A DNA stretch of 64,000 bases, from contig JAQFVV010006272.1 of assembly GCA_028023455.1 (NCBI GenBank), positions 3,453,127 to 3,517,126 of the forward strand, read 5' to 3'. A model generated the notes under the pieces. That model ran no database searches, was not told where the DNA came from, and saw only the letters and a program-made list of their open reading frames with translations. The position numbers and the translations under genes are program-made. This DNA is from Epiperipatus broadwayi (lineage: Eukaryota > Onychophora > Udeonychophora > Euonychophora > Peripatidae). This document shows positions 12,904 through 24,894 of the stretch, one piece after another. Positions within the stretch are counted from its first letter, which is position 1; each line of letters opens with the position of its first letter.

Positions 12904-13464
12904 CTAACCAGACATGTCAGAGTGAAAACTGCCATGGATTCTGGTAAGCAATGCTTCTTAAAATTACAGAATAATCTCTACAGTAAGAAATATAGTTTAT
13001 TTATATGATTCAAGGACTAGAACTCCTTGCTGTCAACAAGATTATTGGCTGTGCAAGAATCAATTAGCACCCCTATAAAATTTTATAACTTAGTTCATTT
13101 AAACCTCCCTGTTAATTTTTAACAGGATGTTTTTAACTAAACCTGATGGTTTTAAATTCCTAATAACTTTGCAAGGTTTCAGTTTAATAAATTTTGTTTA
13201 CAAAAATTTTATACATTTTTGGAAAAATCTTATTACTTAGTGACGATGTAAATTACATCTACCTCAGCCAGCTGTGTTAAAACAGGTGGCTTTTATTTAC
13301 ATTTTTAAGGTTAAATTTAAGTCACTAGAACTTTTAAACAATATTGCTCTATATATATCACAATCATATGTAGACCATATATATATATATACGATTTGAA
13401 ATGTAAAAATAATAAATTGACTCTTTTTAACACAATAAAATCTATAATACAAAATATAATATAT

Positions 13465-14285
13465 ATGGTATTTTGAGCTCAGACTTTCACATAATCCTCA
13501 ACTCTCCACACTATCTCATACCACTGATACACTTGACCACATATAAGTCAAAAAGATAAATAATCACCAATATTCATATTACATGCTAAACCAGCACTTG
13601 TCAGTTGGTCCAGATTATCATCTCTACACATATATACAATAAGTGCTCAAATTTATATTAAGATAGCTAATCTTCATACATTAATGGACAGGCTTCAATC
13701 CACTCCACCATCCAACTCTTCAGCCATCCATTCTATTGAAAATTTGATGATGAAATGCTCAAATCTTACACTGATGCTGACATTCTCATCACACACAGGT
13801 TGAACATAAGTCACTCTGACCCCTCGTGTACAAGACATAATCCACTTAAGTATATATAAGAGAGCTGGGTAGACATTCAAGCTACTATTTAATGCAGGCT
13901 ATATATATATATATACCTGTATATATATATATATATATATACCTGTACAAACAATGTAATATAGAGGGTAGTGTGGGCTTTGAGTATTTCATCATCAGCT
14001 TTTCAATAGAATAGATGTTTGAAGAGTTGGATAGTAGAGTAGATTGAAGCCTGTCCATTAAAGTGTGAAGATTGGTTATCTTAATATAAATCTGAATACT
14101 TATTGTATATATGTGTAGAGATGATAATCTGGACCAACTGATGAGTGCTGGTTTACATGAAATACCCATATTGGTGATTATTTATCTTTTAGACATGTAT
14201 GTGGCCAAGTGCATCAGTGGTATGAGATAGTGTGGAGAGTTGATGGTCATGTGAAAGTTTGAGCTCAATATACCCTATATATTAC
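13465..14285. mobile_element. Family B hammerhead element, inverted dimer
   Basis: A minus-orientation copy (about 13,465-13,860) and a plus-orientation copy (about 13,970-14,285) face outward from a central (TA)n/ACCTGTA spacer at 13,880-13,955. Both share the 3' block with AAAGTYTGAGCTCAA and the ATTAATGGACAGGCTTCAATC / GATTGAAGCCTGTCCATTAA stretch. The minus copy's hammerhead (about 13,568-13,635) is damaged (CTGACAA instead of CTGANGA, GTAA instead of GAAA). The plus copy's is close to intact. I found no clear target-site duplication. Confidence 0.75.
14118..14186 (+). ncRNA. Hammerhead ribozyme, family B
   Basis: Type I layout. Outer stem I GATAATC pairs with GATTATT. After an asymmetric internal loop, inner stem I CCAA pairs with TTGG. 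The core CTGATGA is at 14,138-14,144. Stem II is weakened by loss of one G (GTG/CAT remains). GAAA is at 14,159-14,162. Stem III is two base pairs (AT..AT) with loop ACCC, and the cleavage nucleotide is A at 14,170. All core nucleotides required by the hammerhead consensus are present. The short stem III matches retroelement hammerheads, which are thought to work best as dimers. Activity in vitro is plausible but not shown. Confidence 0.75.
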
Positions 14286-14289
14286 ATTA

Positions 14290-15085
14290 TTTGTACAGGT
14301 ATATATATATAGCCTGTATGATAGATATTAAATACAAAATATATAATTTTAAAATGCACGTGCTGTAATATATATATACATATACCGATGATATTACAGT
14401 CATTTGTTCGCATATCTGTGTGATGATATATAACCATATTGATGCTTATATACCAGTACTCAAAGAGGGTTTAAGTCCACCACAGATGGATCTGTGGAAA
14501 AAATTAGGTAAAACAGTTATGAGAGAAGGAATATACTGTTTCAATGTATTGTGTATCTATAGCGTACAATTTAATAGTGGGATTTGAGTTTAAACTAGTA
14601 ATGTTATCTTTAAAAAAAAAAGGCAAATTCTTTAAAATCAATACAGGCCATTTTTATTCCAAGGATGATGCAATAAAGCTAATGATGTATATTATATTAG
14701 CATATATTAGTAGAAGTATATAATAAAATATGTAGGTAAATTTATTTATTAAAATTTTATTTCTTGCATAGTTTCAAAATAATCTTTAATCATCAAAAAT
14801 AGGACATTAAATTATTATTAAGGTAAGTGTGCATGTTCATTTATATGGTGGTATGATTAAACAATATTAAGTTATACCATACAAAAGAAAACATTTTTAA
14901 AAAAATATTTAATTTATTTAAAACATGTATTCAAATATTGACTATTGCATGGAGAATCGATTAATAGGAAAGAGTGTCAACTTTAGTTAAATATAACTTG
15001 AATATATTTTGTATTCTAATTTGTAGATGTATGCTTTATTGTTTTAAAAGATATATGACAAAAAATTATAACAAATTGTAAAAGT
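14290..15085. other. AT-rich sequence without recognised gene
   Basis: Short TA tracts only. Confidence 0.6.
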
Positions 15086-15091
15086 CTTGTC

Positions 15092-15211
15092 AAGCATTGG
15101 TGGTCGAGAGGTCAACGACGGCTGCTTTACAAGCAGATATCCCGGGTTAGCGGGTTCGCATCCTGGCTGATGCTATGACACATGAGAAATAATAATAATA
15201 ATAATAAAAAA
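15092..15211 (+). mobile_element. tRNA-related SINE (family C) with (AAT)n tail
   Basis: It has a pol III A-box-like TGGTCGAGAGG and a B box GGTTCGCATCC. Between them, CTGC-TTTACAA-GCAG forms an anticodon-like arm, and CCGGGTTAGCGG looks like a long variable arm. It ends with GATGCTATGACACATGAG and an A/T-rich (AAT)n tail. The same body recurs at 44.2, 53.4, 54.3 and 55.5 kb. The parent tRNA is not certain. Confidence 0.7.
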
Positions 15212-15639
15212 GTCATAAACTTGTAAAATGACTATTAAGAATAATAAAAATATATTTACTAACTGGAAATTAAAAATGCAATTAGAAAATTACATTCTTC
15301 AAATTTTTATAGATGTAAAGCATACTATTTTAAATAATAATGTTTGTCAATTTAAATTTTTAAAGAAAGATATTAAAATTTCATTAAGATAAATAAATGG
15401 GAAGATTTCAAGTATTTTTTATAATTGCAGGACCAAATGGAATCGTTGTATGCCTCTTATATATAATAATGCACATTAAATAAATATTGGATCAAAAATA
15501 CATATCTTAATTTTAATGATTAACAATTTTATACATATATAAGCTATAACTAGAAATAAGAGGATAATTTTATAAATCTAATGCCATTTAAATTTGGTAA
15601 AGAACAAAACATGTTGTTAAGTGTAAATGACTGTCGTTC

Positions 15640-17480
15640 ATATCTATAATTGATAATGATATTAATAAGAAGATTATTACTGACATCGAATTAGCTAATG
15701 TTTCAGTAGACGATAAAAAGAAAATAAATTGCTTACTAAATAAACATTTGTATGAAAAGAAAATTATTGATAAAGGCTGTAAATATAGAAGTGAAGTCTT
15801 ATTAACAACGTTAAGGATATCTGTGATATTGAAAAGATTACTATTTATAAGGAAGATAAAGGCAATATATTTGTTATTACATATTATAACGATTATATGG
15901 ATAAAATAGGACTAGAAATAAATAAAGAAGAATAAAATAAATTATTAAAAGATTCTACTACTGGTATAAAAAAAAAACAAATATATTAAATTATTTAATA
16001 AAGTGAAAGATTATAAAATTATGAATATAAATTAGTATAAATTATTGTATCCTTTTTATGAAATACCATATCTTTTTACAAAAACTTAAAATTCATAAAA
16101 ATAATAACCAGTTATGATTGTTATTCAGTTTTATTGATTTTATTTTACAGAAAATTTTGTAAATATTAAAATAAATGGATAGCAGATATTTTAGGATATG
16201 GAGAATTTTTTTAAAAAATGCATTTAGTATTATTAACAAATTAAATAATATAAAATTAACTAGAAATCAAAGTCTTTTTACAATGGTTATTCAAATAATG
16301 TATCAAAGTATTCCAAAACTTAAAATATATAAATATTAATAAAAAAAAATTAAATCAATATATAAATGATATAAACATAATATTATAGAATGTTTAATAT
16401 TAATACATAACAACTTATATTTTAATATAATAATGAATTTTGGAATATACATAAAGAATGGGTTATGGGTTGTGCAATTAGTGGGTTAATGTTATCAACA
16501 TTTATAAATGAATTAGAAATTAAATATAGTTAAAATAATAATAATTAGTCAAGAAATAATAAATTATTCTAGATGTCTTGGTGATATATTTTAATTATTG
16601 GTAATAAAAGTGCTATGAATAATAATTATAAAGATTTTAATAACAATATTTATATATATAATTAAATTTACATAAGTAGAATTGAAGATACAATTAAATA
16701 TTTACATATAGATATTCACATAGATCAAGATAATAAAATTATATTAAAATATTTTATTTAAGAAGACAAATTAAGAAAAATTATTAATATAGATTCACAA
16801 CAAGAATGGGCACAAATAATGGCAGTTATTAAAAATTTTATATATAGAAATGTTAAATGTAATACAGATAAAAATGTAGGTTATTTACAAAAGATTCAAT
16901 TTATTAAATTATATAAATATTATGGATACAACCCTAAAACTATTAAAAATATACTTTTTAATTCTAAGAAATCTATTGTAAGTGATAATATCTCTATGCA
17001 AAATAATTATAATGATGATAGTAACAATAGTTCAAATAGGAAATGGATTAAACTTTCATATTATCCCAAAATTTATAATATATTAATAAAAAATGTTATA
17101 TAGGTAAGCATATAAATATTGGATAGTCAAATAGTAAATGTTTGGACAAATTAATAAGTAATTTTAAATTCAGAGATGATATAAATACAAAAAAGGAATT
17201 ATATATAAAATTAACTGTAACATTGTCATATGATTTACTATGGTCACAGGGAAACAGAAATAAGTGTCAAAAACATAACAATGCAATTAATAGGCAAGAT
17301 GATAAATCTGATTTATACATTTATTAGTTAACATATGAACATAAAATAGATGCTACAAAAATATCAAACATTTAAATTACATTGAAGACCCAAAAACAGG
17401 ACAAATAGATGAAGCATGTTACATTAAACTTAATTTACATAATTGTATGAATATTTATGAAACTTCAATAAATGTCTTTT
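15640..17480 (+). mobile_element. Penelope-like retroelement relic (RT plus GIY-YIG remnants)
   Basis: Reading through stops and frameshifts gives the Penelope-like reverse-transcriptase order. KEDKGN at about 15,849-15,866 is the family's ADKGN-type motif. SLFT at about 16,270 is the DVVSLFT motif. MGCAISGLMLSTFINELE at about 16,465-16,520 corresponds to the AMG-SPLSP-LANI-ME-E block. LGDIF at about 16,577 is at the position of the catalytic YVDDI motif, so the first catalytic Asp appears to be Gly. GYNPKTI at about 16,924-16,944 is the downstream NGYP block. A C-terminal remnant at about 17,195-17,340 resembles the GIY-YIG endonuclease tail: an (E)LYIK start, then an EH-like KHNNAI and a YEHKID segment. 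The longest surviving open piece is 94 codons (16,819-17,103). Dozens of stops make it inactive. Confidence 0.8.
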
Positions 17481-17532
17481 AACAACTGGTCAATTGGAAA
17501 TGAATCTCAAATTATAAAAGATATATATATAT

Positions 17533-17567
17533 TGAAGCAGTCAATCTTAGTGTAAGATTGTGCTTCA
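17533..17567. repeat. 35-nt hairpin beside the Penelope-like 3' end
   Basis: TGAAGCA...TGCTTCA closes a near-perfect stem (CAATCTTA / TAAGATTG inside). It is preceded by a short (AT)n run. A hairpin of the same length and same ends lies at 49,036-49,070. Confidence 0.7.
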
Positions 17568-17569
17568 TG

Positions 17570-18965
17570 TTTCTACCTACTAACCTATATTTAAATCCTA
17601 TATCTTATCCCACTCCTTTTGTCATATATATATATGTTATGTATATATTTGAAATGCACGCCTAAATTTATCAATTTCAACTTTCAATAACATTTTATTA
17701 ATAATTTTATGATTATTAATTCTATTATTAATTATTAGTTTTTTTCATTAAAGCATTATAGATGCAATTCAAATATATATATAGGAGCAAAATACTAACA
17801 AAATATTGATTTTTTTGTAAATATTTTATTATACGTCATTTTTTAAACTTTTTTTTTAAGTACTTTTTCTATTATCCTTTGTGACAAAGCTTATGAGACC
17901 TTTTGTTGACAATTGACATCACTCTAATTCCATTATTTTTAATGCTAGGATAGTCGTATTATAATCAATATTTAGATTTTTAAAAGTTCTGTAAGATGCT
18001 GCCCTCTTTTGAATTATTTTACAAGTAAAAAAATCAATATAAATGCCCAAATATGTCAAAGAATAGCAAAGCTCTGCCTTCTCTTGAATCTTATTGGCTG
18101 TGTAAATTTTGACAACAAAGAGAATGGCTGCCAAAAAGTAAAGAGTTATGTTTGTATTTTGTTTTACTTTGAAAATGATAAATGAATGTTTTTTTGAGTA
18201 TTTTTTGATGAATTATAAACAATTTTGATAAAACAGGCTAAAAATACAATTATTTCAGAAAAATATTTAAGATTTTAGTAAAAATATTTAAGATTTTAGC
18301 AAAAAAAAAATTTACTTTTCTGTAACGTAAAAGTGAAAAAAAAATTTACATCAGCAACTCTTTTTAATTGGATTACTATATTTCACTTTACATTTGCCAC
18401 TACAAAATATTTCTACAATAAATAAATAGAAATTTATTTTTGAAAACACTTTCGTTCACTTTCATAACCTGACAAATTATTAATATACTTTTTACAAACT
18501 AAACTAAAGTAAATATATTAAAAGATAAATATATTTTAACAATTGACTGTCTTCAGTTTGTGATTTGGCCAATTAAAAGCTTTGATTTTTTACCTCAGAC
18601 GACCAGTAATATAATTAGCAGTCAAAAGGTTAAAACTGTATATTTTTTATAAAATCCAATATGGAAGATGCTACAGTTGATTGTCTAAAAATAATTAAGG
18701 GTTGAAAACACTATTTTTTTAATCTGGGGGAGGTATTTTTTAATTAAGGTTTTACCTAAAATGGGATTAAGATTAGAGATACTTTTTGTTGAAAACATGT
18801 TGTCAAATCTATTTCTAATCTGGAAATAGATTTGAATTTATTTTTGGACGTTATCTTACTGTTGCATCTTCAAAAACAACTGATAAAGAAAAAGTATAAA
18901 ATGGCTGAATTTTGAGAGACAGGATAGAAGAGCTACTATTGAGAGAACTGATTGTAAACATATGA
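17570..18965. other. AT-rich sequence without recognised gene
   Basis: The 71-codon minus-strand frame at 17,919-18,134 has no recognised domain. Otherwise A/T runs only. Confidence 0.5.
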
Positions 18966-18969
18966 CACA

Positions 18970-19134
18970 TCACTTGAAACTTAAATAATGTAGCAGTAAA
19001 TCCATCGCTTCTTGGCCCAATTGGGTCATCATCTTATGCAGCCATACCTTCCTGCTGCCCAAGAGTGAAGTAAAAGCCTGACCTAAGAACTTTAGTGTGC
19101 TAATAGAAGCTTGCTGCCACAGGAGAACTTGCAT
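18970..19134 (-). pseudogene. Unassigned 54-codon coding-like island
   Basis: A patch near 50% G+C within AT-rich flanks is open on the minus strand from ATG (19,132-19,134) to TGA (18,970-18,972). It contains TLKFLGQAFTSLLGSRKVW and MMTQLGQEAMDLLL. A splice acceptor-like CTCCTGTGGCAG and a donor-like AAG|GTATGG also occur. It could be an exon or a fragment of an old repeat; I recognise no family. Confidence 0.3.
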
Positions 19135-19505
19135 TTCAATTGCTGTACATGTGCAATCTTTTAAATTGGACTCTTAAAATTGCCAGGTAACTTATCAAGC
19201 CATCACCTCAAACTAAATTTAGCCTAACTCATGAAGATTTTTTCTAATGTGTTATTTAACTTTACCTTTTTTTGATATTTAAATATGTAAATGTAATTTG
19301 CTTTTAAATGATTTTCATAAATTTAATCCTGTATCATATGCTCTAACTTTCTTTAATTTTGGTGCGGTCATTTATTTATTAATTGAATATATATGTCTAT
19401 TTTAGTTATTAATTTGCCAATCTCAAACAATCTGATGAGTTGAATTCCTAAAATCTTTTCTTTCTTTTAAGTAAACCTTCATGCATCAAGGTTATTAATG
19501 TCCCC

Positions 19506-19506
<1 letters not shown>

Positions 19507-19543
<37 letters not shown>

Positions 19544-19564
19544 TATATATATATATATATATAT
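19507..19564. repeat. (TA)n microsatellite
   Basis: Two nearly pure TA runs interrupted once by a TAAT step. Confidence 0.95.
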
Positions 19565-20256
19565 AATGCATTGTAAATTAATACGTTCGCCAGATTGTTT
19601 TATGAATCAACATTTTAGGTTCATTTTAATATAAAAATTGATTTGTTTAACTCTGGATTTTCTACCTGGGGAAAATCCAGAACTCAAGCTAATTAAGGCT
19701 CTGAAACATTTATTCTATAATTATTTATTAAATTCTGAAAGGGTGACTTATAATTTGTTTTCTATATAACTGCTAATCTTACTTCATTTTTCATACTCTT
19801 AAAATATCAAATACAGTATTTAAATATTCCCGTTATTATAAAATTAATGAAGGTGGGGTTGATTTCTTTTAAAATAGCAGAAAAGGGATGGGAATAAATC
19901 TTAATGTTTCTTTTACTAGGTAAAATCTTAACGTATTAGGGAAATTTTAATATTTTACTATTTTAGTTACTAAGTAAAATCTCTCTCTCTATATATATAT
20001 ATATAACTGCATAGCGTATTATTTGTCTAAATTATGGTATTCAAACAAGGGTCATTTATTTTTAAAGCAGTAAATTATATTTCATGTCATTAGGGACATT
20101 CAGTCATACTATTTTACTAACATTTAGCCTATCTTCGTATATATATATTACATGTTTCTAGTCTTCTAATCTGGGGGTTGCGACAAGTTCAAACCCATAG
20201 ATTTCTTCTCATATCTCATTCCATAGATAGTTGAGCTATCCGGAACCACATTTATT

Positions 20257-20385
20257 CCATATAAAATGCCTCTGGTGGTGATCCCGTAAGTTTGGCCCAC
20301 ACTATGCATATCTACTTTCTTCATATAAAAAGGCCTCTGGTGGTGATCCCTAAGTCTGGCACACGTCATGCCCATCCACTTCATC
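20257..20385. repeat. About 64-bp tandem duplication in a GC-richer patch
   Basis: Two adjacent diverged copies (about 20,257-20,322 and 20,323-20,385) share GCCTCTGGTGGTGATCCC, then TAAGT(T/C)TGGC, CA(T/C)GC and CATCC/ATCTACTT. The minus strand stays open across both copies (72 codons, 20,166-20,384). This could be a decayed coding repeat, but no family is recognised. Confidence 0.6.
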
Positions 20386-20399
20386 TTTCATCCAGAAGC

Positions 20400-22190
20400 A
20401 TGACTTTTCCTGTTATTTTTAGGCTATTATGTCAGCACCGCAAACTTCTTCATATTATTATTATTTCTTTTGCTTCATGACCCAGTTTTAATGCTCTAGT
20501 ATTAAAAATGCGCTCTGCTCAAAATATATATCAATGCCAAATATTAATAGCTAGATTAATTACAAATGTTATTTCAATCTTATCATACAATTATCATAAC
20601 TTATTTCTATATTTAAGAATATCTATATGCCTTTGGGAAAATAAAGCCTTCCTCTTACCAGCGCTAATTAAAAGAATGTTCATTAAGTATTTTATCGATA
20701 ATCAAATATGTTTTCAAATGTATTTTATGTATTTTCGCAACCATAATGGTGTGAAAATGGTTTATATTATATCTGTAATGAATCTCAGAACACTTCCCAA
20801 AGTAATATGTTAGTCACCATGTTTCAGAACCATAAATCAAAGCATTAATGGCAGTATTGTGTAATTCTTTCTAATATTCAATTGGCATCTTAATATTGGG
20901 CCCACCAAAGATGTGTGTTTATTTGTAATATATTATTTAGCTAATAAAGAGCATATGAGAAATAATAGCGTGAATGACACTATGTAATTATCTACCGCTT
21001 GCTCATTCACACACATACTAATGTACTTAATTTATAAATGTATAATAATTTGTCAGTATATTAAAATATATTTTATTGTCTAACTTATTTGAGTAGTTCG
21101 AATTCCTTCTTTTCTCCACTTCCAAAAGTAAAGTCTGCTTATGTATATTTTAGTTTAGTCATAGTTAATAGATGTCTCATTGTTTTGCTCAGCTTTGCTA
21201 GTCGGCTGGATTTAAAATTAATTCTCTTGTGACATCACTACTATGTTATTCATTAGGTGTTAGATCTGGGGCTTAGAGAGTGGGTTCGAATCCATGCTGG
21301 TCCTTGACCTAAATCTCGGGCTTGACTGGGTTTGAAGTACATTTTGTGAGTTCCAGCTCATGTTAGATGGATAAACATGTTTTGACCAGTACAATATAAA
21401 GTTGTATAATGTATGCATTTTTAATTCTGTATATTGTTTTGCTACATAATTTATTCTTTGAAGTTCTATTGCATTTTTATATGAAGGTTTTATTTTGTTT
21501 TACTGTTGTTTTATTTTATTATTTTACTTCCATTATGAAACCCTAGATGGTATTCTATCTGAAATAATTGGTTAATGTTAAACTAGGTGATTAATATTTG
21601 AAAAGGGCACAAAACTATGCCAAAAAAGGCTTTTTTATGTATAATTATTATTACTATATATATTTATATAGCTGTTGTATATGATTTTTATTATTTGTTA
21701 TAATTTAGAACAGCATAATATATTTCATTTATTTCCATTTTTAATGACATACAAAAAATATATTTTATAGACTTGTAAAAAGCATTTAAATAGCATGGAA
21801 TGTCAGTTTATTAAAAAAGAACTTTCATAAAGTGAAAAAATGAATTGATTTGACTCTGAACAAAAAATTACTATGAAAATGAATATAATTAAAAAAATAG
21901 AGAATAAAATGTCATAGAAATACTATCCAAAAAATGATGTATTAAGTATTCTTTAAAACATTGATTTATTTGCCCTTACAGATATATAAAGTTTTCCAGT
22001 AAAGTACAGTGTTATATGAGGCTTTTCACAAATTTCTGATCATGTTAGAGTGAAACATGATGTGAATGACATGTTATAACAGGTGCCACAATTTATCTTG
22101 TCATGTTGAAGCTAAACTAGATTGTAGGATACCATGCTGTAGGAAGGTTAGTTGTACTTTCCTTAAGCAGTAAAATGAAAGTGGCTTTTT
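20400..22190. other. AT-rich sequence with one B-box-like motif
   Basis: A perfect pol III B box GGTTCGAATCC lies at 21,283-21,293, with only weak A-box-like sequence upstream, so it may be the remains of a tRNA-derived SINE. The 101-codon plus frame at 20,508-20,813 shows no domain. Confidence 0.45.
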
Positions 22191-22197
22191 GAATAGT

Positions 22198-22308
22198 TGG
22201 TGCAGTAATGACAGGAATAGAACCTGAAAGCATATCGGCGCAGTGACGACAGGAATAGAATCTGAAAGCAATTGGCACAGTCGGCACAGGAATCGAATCA
22301 AAGAAAGT
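22198..22308 (+). repeat. Triplicated 37-bp LTR-retrotransposon leader
   Basis: There are three consecutive 37-bp units (22,198-22,234; 22,235-22,271; 22,272-22,308). Each starts TGG(C/T)(A/G)CAGT-like and continues into ACAGGAAT(A/C)GAA. The third unit contains TTGGCACAGTCGGCACAGG, close to the TGGCGCAGTCGG sequence typical just inside the 5' LTR of Gypsy-type elements, where the primer-binding site lies. Sequence upstream does not match the 3' LTR, so the 5' LTR is absent or diverged. Confidence 0.65.
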
Positions 22309-22432
22309 GGCAGTTAATACAGGAACGGAACTGCATTAAAAATTGGCTCGGTCATCATAGGATAAAATCTGCAAATAATTGCCTAAACAGCAAGCTGAGA
22401 CAAAGCGTAAGTGGATTCGAATCAACAGAAAA

Positions 22433-23197
22433 ATGGCGAGCATATCACAAGTTTCTATTTGCGAATTTAATGTAAAAGATCTGAGTGATTGGCCACTGTA
22501 TGTTCAGAGGATAAAAAACTACTTTATACTAAATAGTATTATGAAGAATACTGTAAAAGTAGCCTCATTACTTTGCTTTGCAGGCGAGAGAGTAATCAAA
22601 ATAGTTAACAAACTATGTGGAAATTCGCCAGAGACACAAAAATATGATGAGCTCATAACACAGCTAAATGAATATTTTAATCCCCAGCCATCCAAGTTTA
22701 TTGCTCGATTGCACTTTAGAAGCAGAAGGCAAAGAATGAATGAGAAAATAAAAGAATATGACATTGGTTTAAGAGAGATGGCAAGGCCATGCCTTTATGG
22801 TAAATATTTAGAAGAAGCCCTTCTAGAACAACTATTATATGAAATAATTGATGACTGGTTTAGACAGATCTTACTGGCAATAAAAGATGTAACCTACGAA
22901 GTAGCTATCAGATGTGCAGCAGCTTATGAATTGCAGCTTGACCAAGTGAGAGAGTTCAGAAGCTTCACAAGAACAGAACCAATTCAAACCACAATATTTA
23001 AAACATTTGGAGTTAAACCCAAAATCGATAAACAAATTAAATGTTTTCGATGTAGAAAAATCGATCACAAAGCCCGTGATTGCAGTTTACCAGAAACTGA
23101 AAGTTATCGGAAAATAACCGAGTATCCCAAAAGATGGCACACCATACAAAGCCGAACAGAGAATTTATGTGCAAAGCAATGGAAAGTAGCTACCTAA
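22433..23197 (+). pseudogene. gag: Gypsy-type retrotransposon gag
   Basis: This is an open frame of 254 codons from ATG 22,433; the frame extends upstream to 22,379, but the MASISQ start matches usual gag positions. The N-terminal half is a capsid-like helical domain (DWPLYVQRIKNYF, LCFAGERVIKIV, YDELITQLNEYFNPQPSKFIARLHF), the usual Gypsy gag signature. Near the end is a CCHC zinc knuckle, CX2CX4HX4C (about 23,042-23,083), that binds nucleic acid. After it, the sequence repeats in tandem and the frame stops. No protease or full polymerase follows, so it cannot move on its own. It is the best-preserved coding sequence in the window. Confidence 0.85.
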
Positions 23198-23340
23198 AAA
23201 GGGCTACTATAGACAAATCTGATCGAAAAATAACTGAGTATCCTGAAAGATGGCACCACCATACAAATCCGAACAGAGAATTTACGTGAGAAGTGATGGA
23301 AAATAGCTACATAAAAAGTGCTACTATAGATGAATCTGAT
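23108..23340 (+). repeat. Tandem duplication of about 116 bp at the gag 3' end
   Basis: The copies at 23,108-23,223 and 23,224-23,340 are about 90% alike by eye. Copy 1 ends the gag frame with a stop. Copy 2 leads into the pol fragment. Confidence 0.9.
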
Positions 23341-23697
23341 CAAATTATGATAAAAATAAAAAAAATCGACATAGAATCGCAAGTCAAAAATAATTATCTC
23401 AGCTTGTTCAAAAAAGAACCAGGAAAACAAAAAACCTTGCCTGTAGAAATAGAGTTAAGAGACAGAGGAAAACCTTTTGTAACAAAACCTCGGAAAGTAC
23501 CTATAGCACAGCAAAAATTGGCAGATCGAAACCACCATCAACAAACTGTAAATTGGCGAAGCACAACAAAGACCGCCAGCAAACGGCAAGAACTAGAAAC
23601 CCCTCGTCTCATCTCAAATACTATGTTAGATGAAAAACCATACTTCTGGAGTGGGGGAGGAGTGCAGTATTCAAGGTCAAGGTATAAACATATATAA
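23293..23697 (+). pseudogene. Gypsy-type pol fragment, internally deleted
   Basis: An open frame of 134 codons includes LPVEIELRDRGKPF and KPRKVPIAQQKL, the linker that precedes reverse transcriptase in Gypsy pol. Shortly afterwards the sequence jumps to TMLDEKPYFWSGGG and the purine-rich tract before the 3' LTR. The protease, RT core, RNase H and integrase are missing, so this is a deletion derivative. Confidence 0.7.
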
Positions 23698-24290
23698 TGT
23701 ATAATGAATATGTAAATAATAATAATTTTATAAATTTAACAAATATGTAAAAGTAATAATAATTGTATAAATGTAGAATAAAAGTAATAACTGTAATGTA
23801 TAATAAATATGTAAAATAACTGTATAGTAGTTAAGAATAACGATTGTGTAAAATTACAATGTTATTAAATCATAGAAAGTTGTATAATAATAGAAAGCCC
23901 AGCTGACCTTATAGGGTCAGAAAACTATGTAAAATACCATATATGGCGAGAAACGTAAAAATACTGTGTGTATGTGAAAACGTAAATGAAAACACCATAT
24001 ATGGTTAGGAATGTAAAAGACTCCAGAAGTTTTGAGGGGTATATAAACCCCCATAAACTAAACTAATTGTTCTGAATACGTTCTGAGTATGTTTTTAATT
24101 ATGAGTCAGAGACTCCTGCCTCTGTAAGTCGAAAGCAGGACTAGGGTATTTTATGCAGGTCACCATGACCTTTTATTATTTTATTATACCTTATAATAGG
24201 CGATGTATATAGTTAAAATTATCCGTATTAAACTATAATCTTACCATCTCAGTTCTGCCTTTATCCATTTATTTACTTGCAGGTCATAAG
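23663..24290 (+). repeat. Putative 3' LTR
   Basis: A polypurine tract (GGAGTGGGGGAGGAG) ends directly before TGCAGTATT at 23,663, the expected LTR start. A TATA box lies at 24,040-24,046 in GGGGTATATAAACCCCC, followed by a less AT-rich R/U5-like segment. The right boundary (about 24,285) is approximate because no second LTR is present for comparison. Confidence 0.55.
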
Positions 24291-24573
24291 ACACAGCAAT
24301 AGTATTAGAAAAAAACAATTAAAACATTTTTTCTATTATGTCAGAAAACTTAAAGTTTGTATAAAAAATTTATCTGAAAATCTTAAATGGGTAACTTGTG
24401 CAAGTAAAAGTTACTTTACAAATTCCAAAGTCACTAAATTTAAAAACATCAAAACAATTATAAAAGCCCTGTCTATCAATAATAAAATCTGTTTATCCAT
24501 AGAAAAAAAAGTTATTAAAGAAAATAATGTTATCCAGGGCATGTTTAATCATGATGATAGTTTATTGTTTTGA
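24277..24573 (+). other. Unassigned 98-codon open frame
   Basis: It starts at the presumed LTR end. The composition is lysine/isoleucine-rich and no domain is recognised. Its length is somewhat unusual for such AT-rich DNA, but it is unsupported as a gene. Confidence 0.15.
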
Positions 24574-24894
24574 TATATAAATAATGAGAAAGTCAAAGTC
24601 TGACTTTTTTTACTTGAAAAAAAAATAACGATATAGAACCATATGTTTTTTCTTTATTATTATTTTTTAAATAAATTTAAATGAATAAACATATACACAA
24701 TACATTTTCTCCATTGATAATTTATAACTATTTTATTATTTGTATATGCATGTACAAAAAAAACATTTGCATTACATGTGTGTGTATTGAGAAAGGCAGT
24801 GTTGAAAATTACTGTACACTTATAGCACAGAATAATAAACAATACATATTATATTGTCGATCAAATTTATAAACAAAGTGTCAGCTATTATCCA

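Noticed and set aside
13695-14169. Minus-strand open frames of 61 and 94 codons
   Set aside because: Fall inside the inverted family B repeat and its TA spacer.
15640-17480. Alternative genetic code (TAA read as an amino acid) in the Penelope-like region
   Set aside because: Frameshifts accompany the in-frame stops, and other elements here are decayed in the same way, so ordinary decay is simpler.
19433-19460. CTGATGAG as a possible hammerhead core
   Set aside because: No GAAA and no complementary stems.
21283-21293. Perfect B box as evidence of a tRNA gene
   Set aside because: No cloverleaf can be folded around it; at most a SINE remnant.
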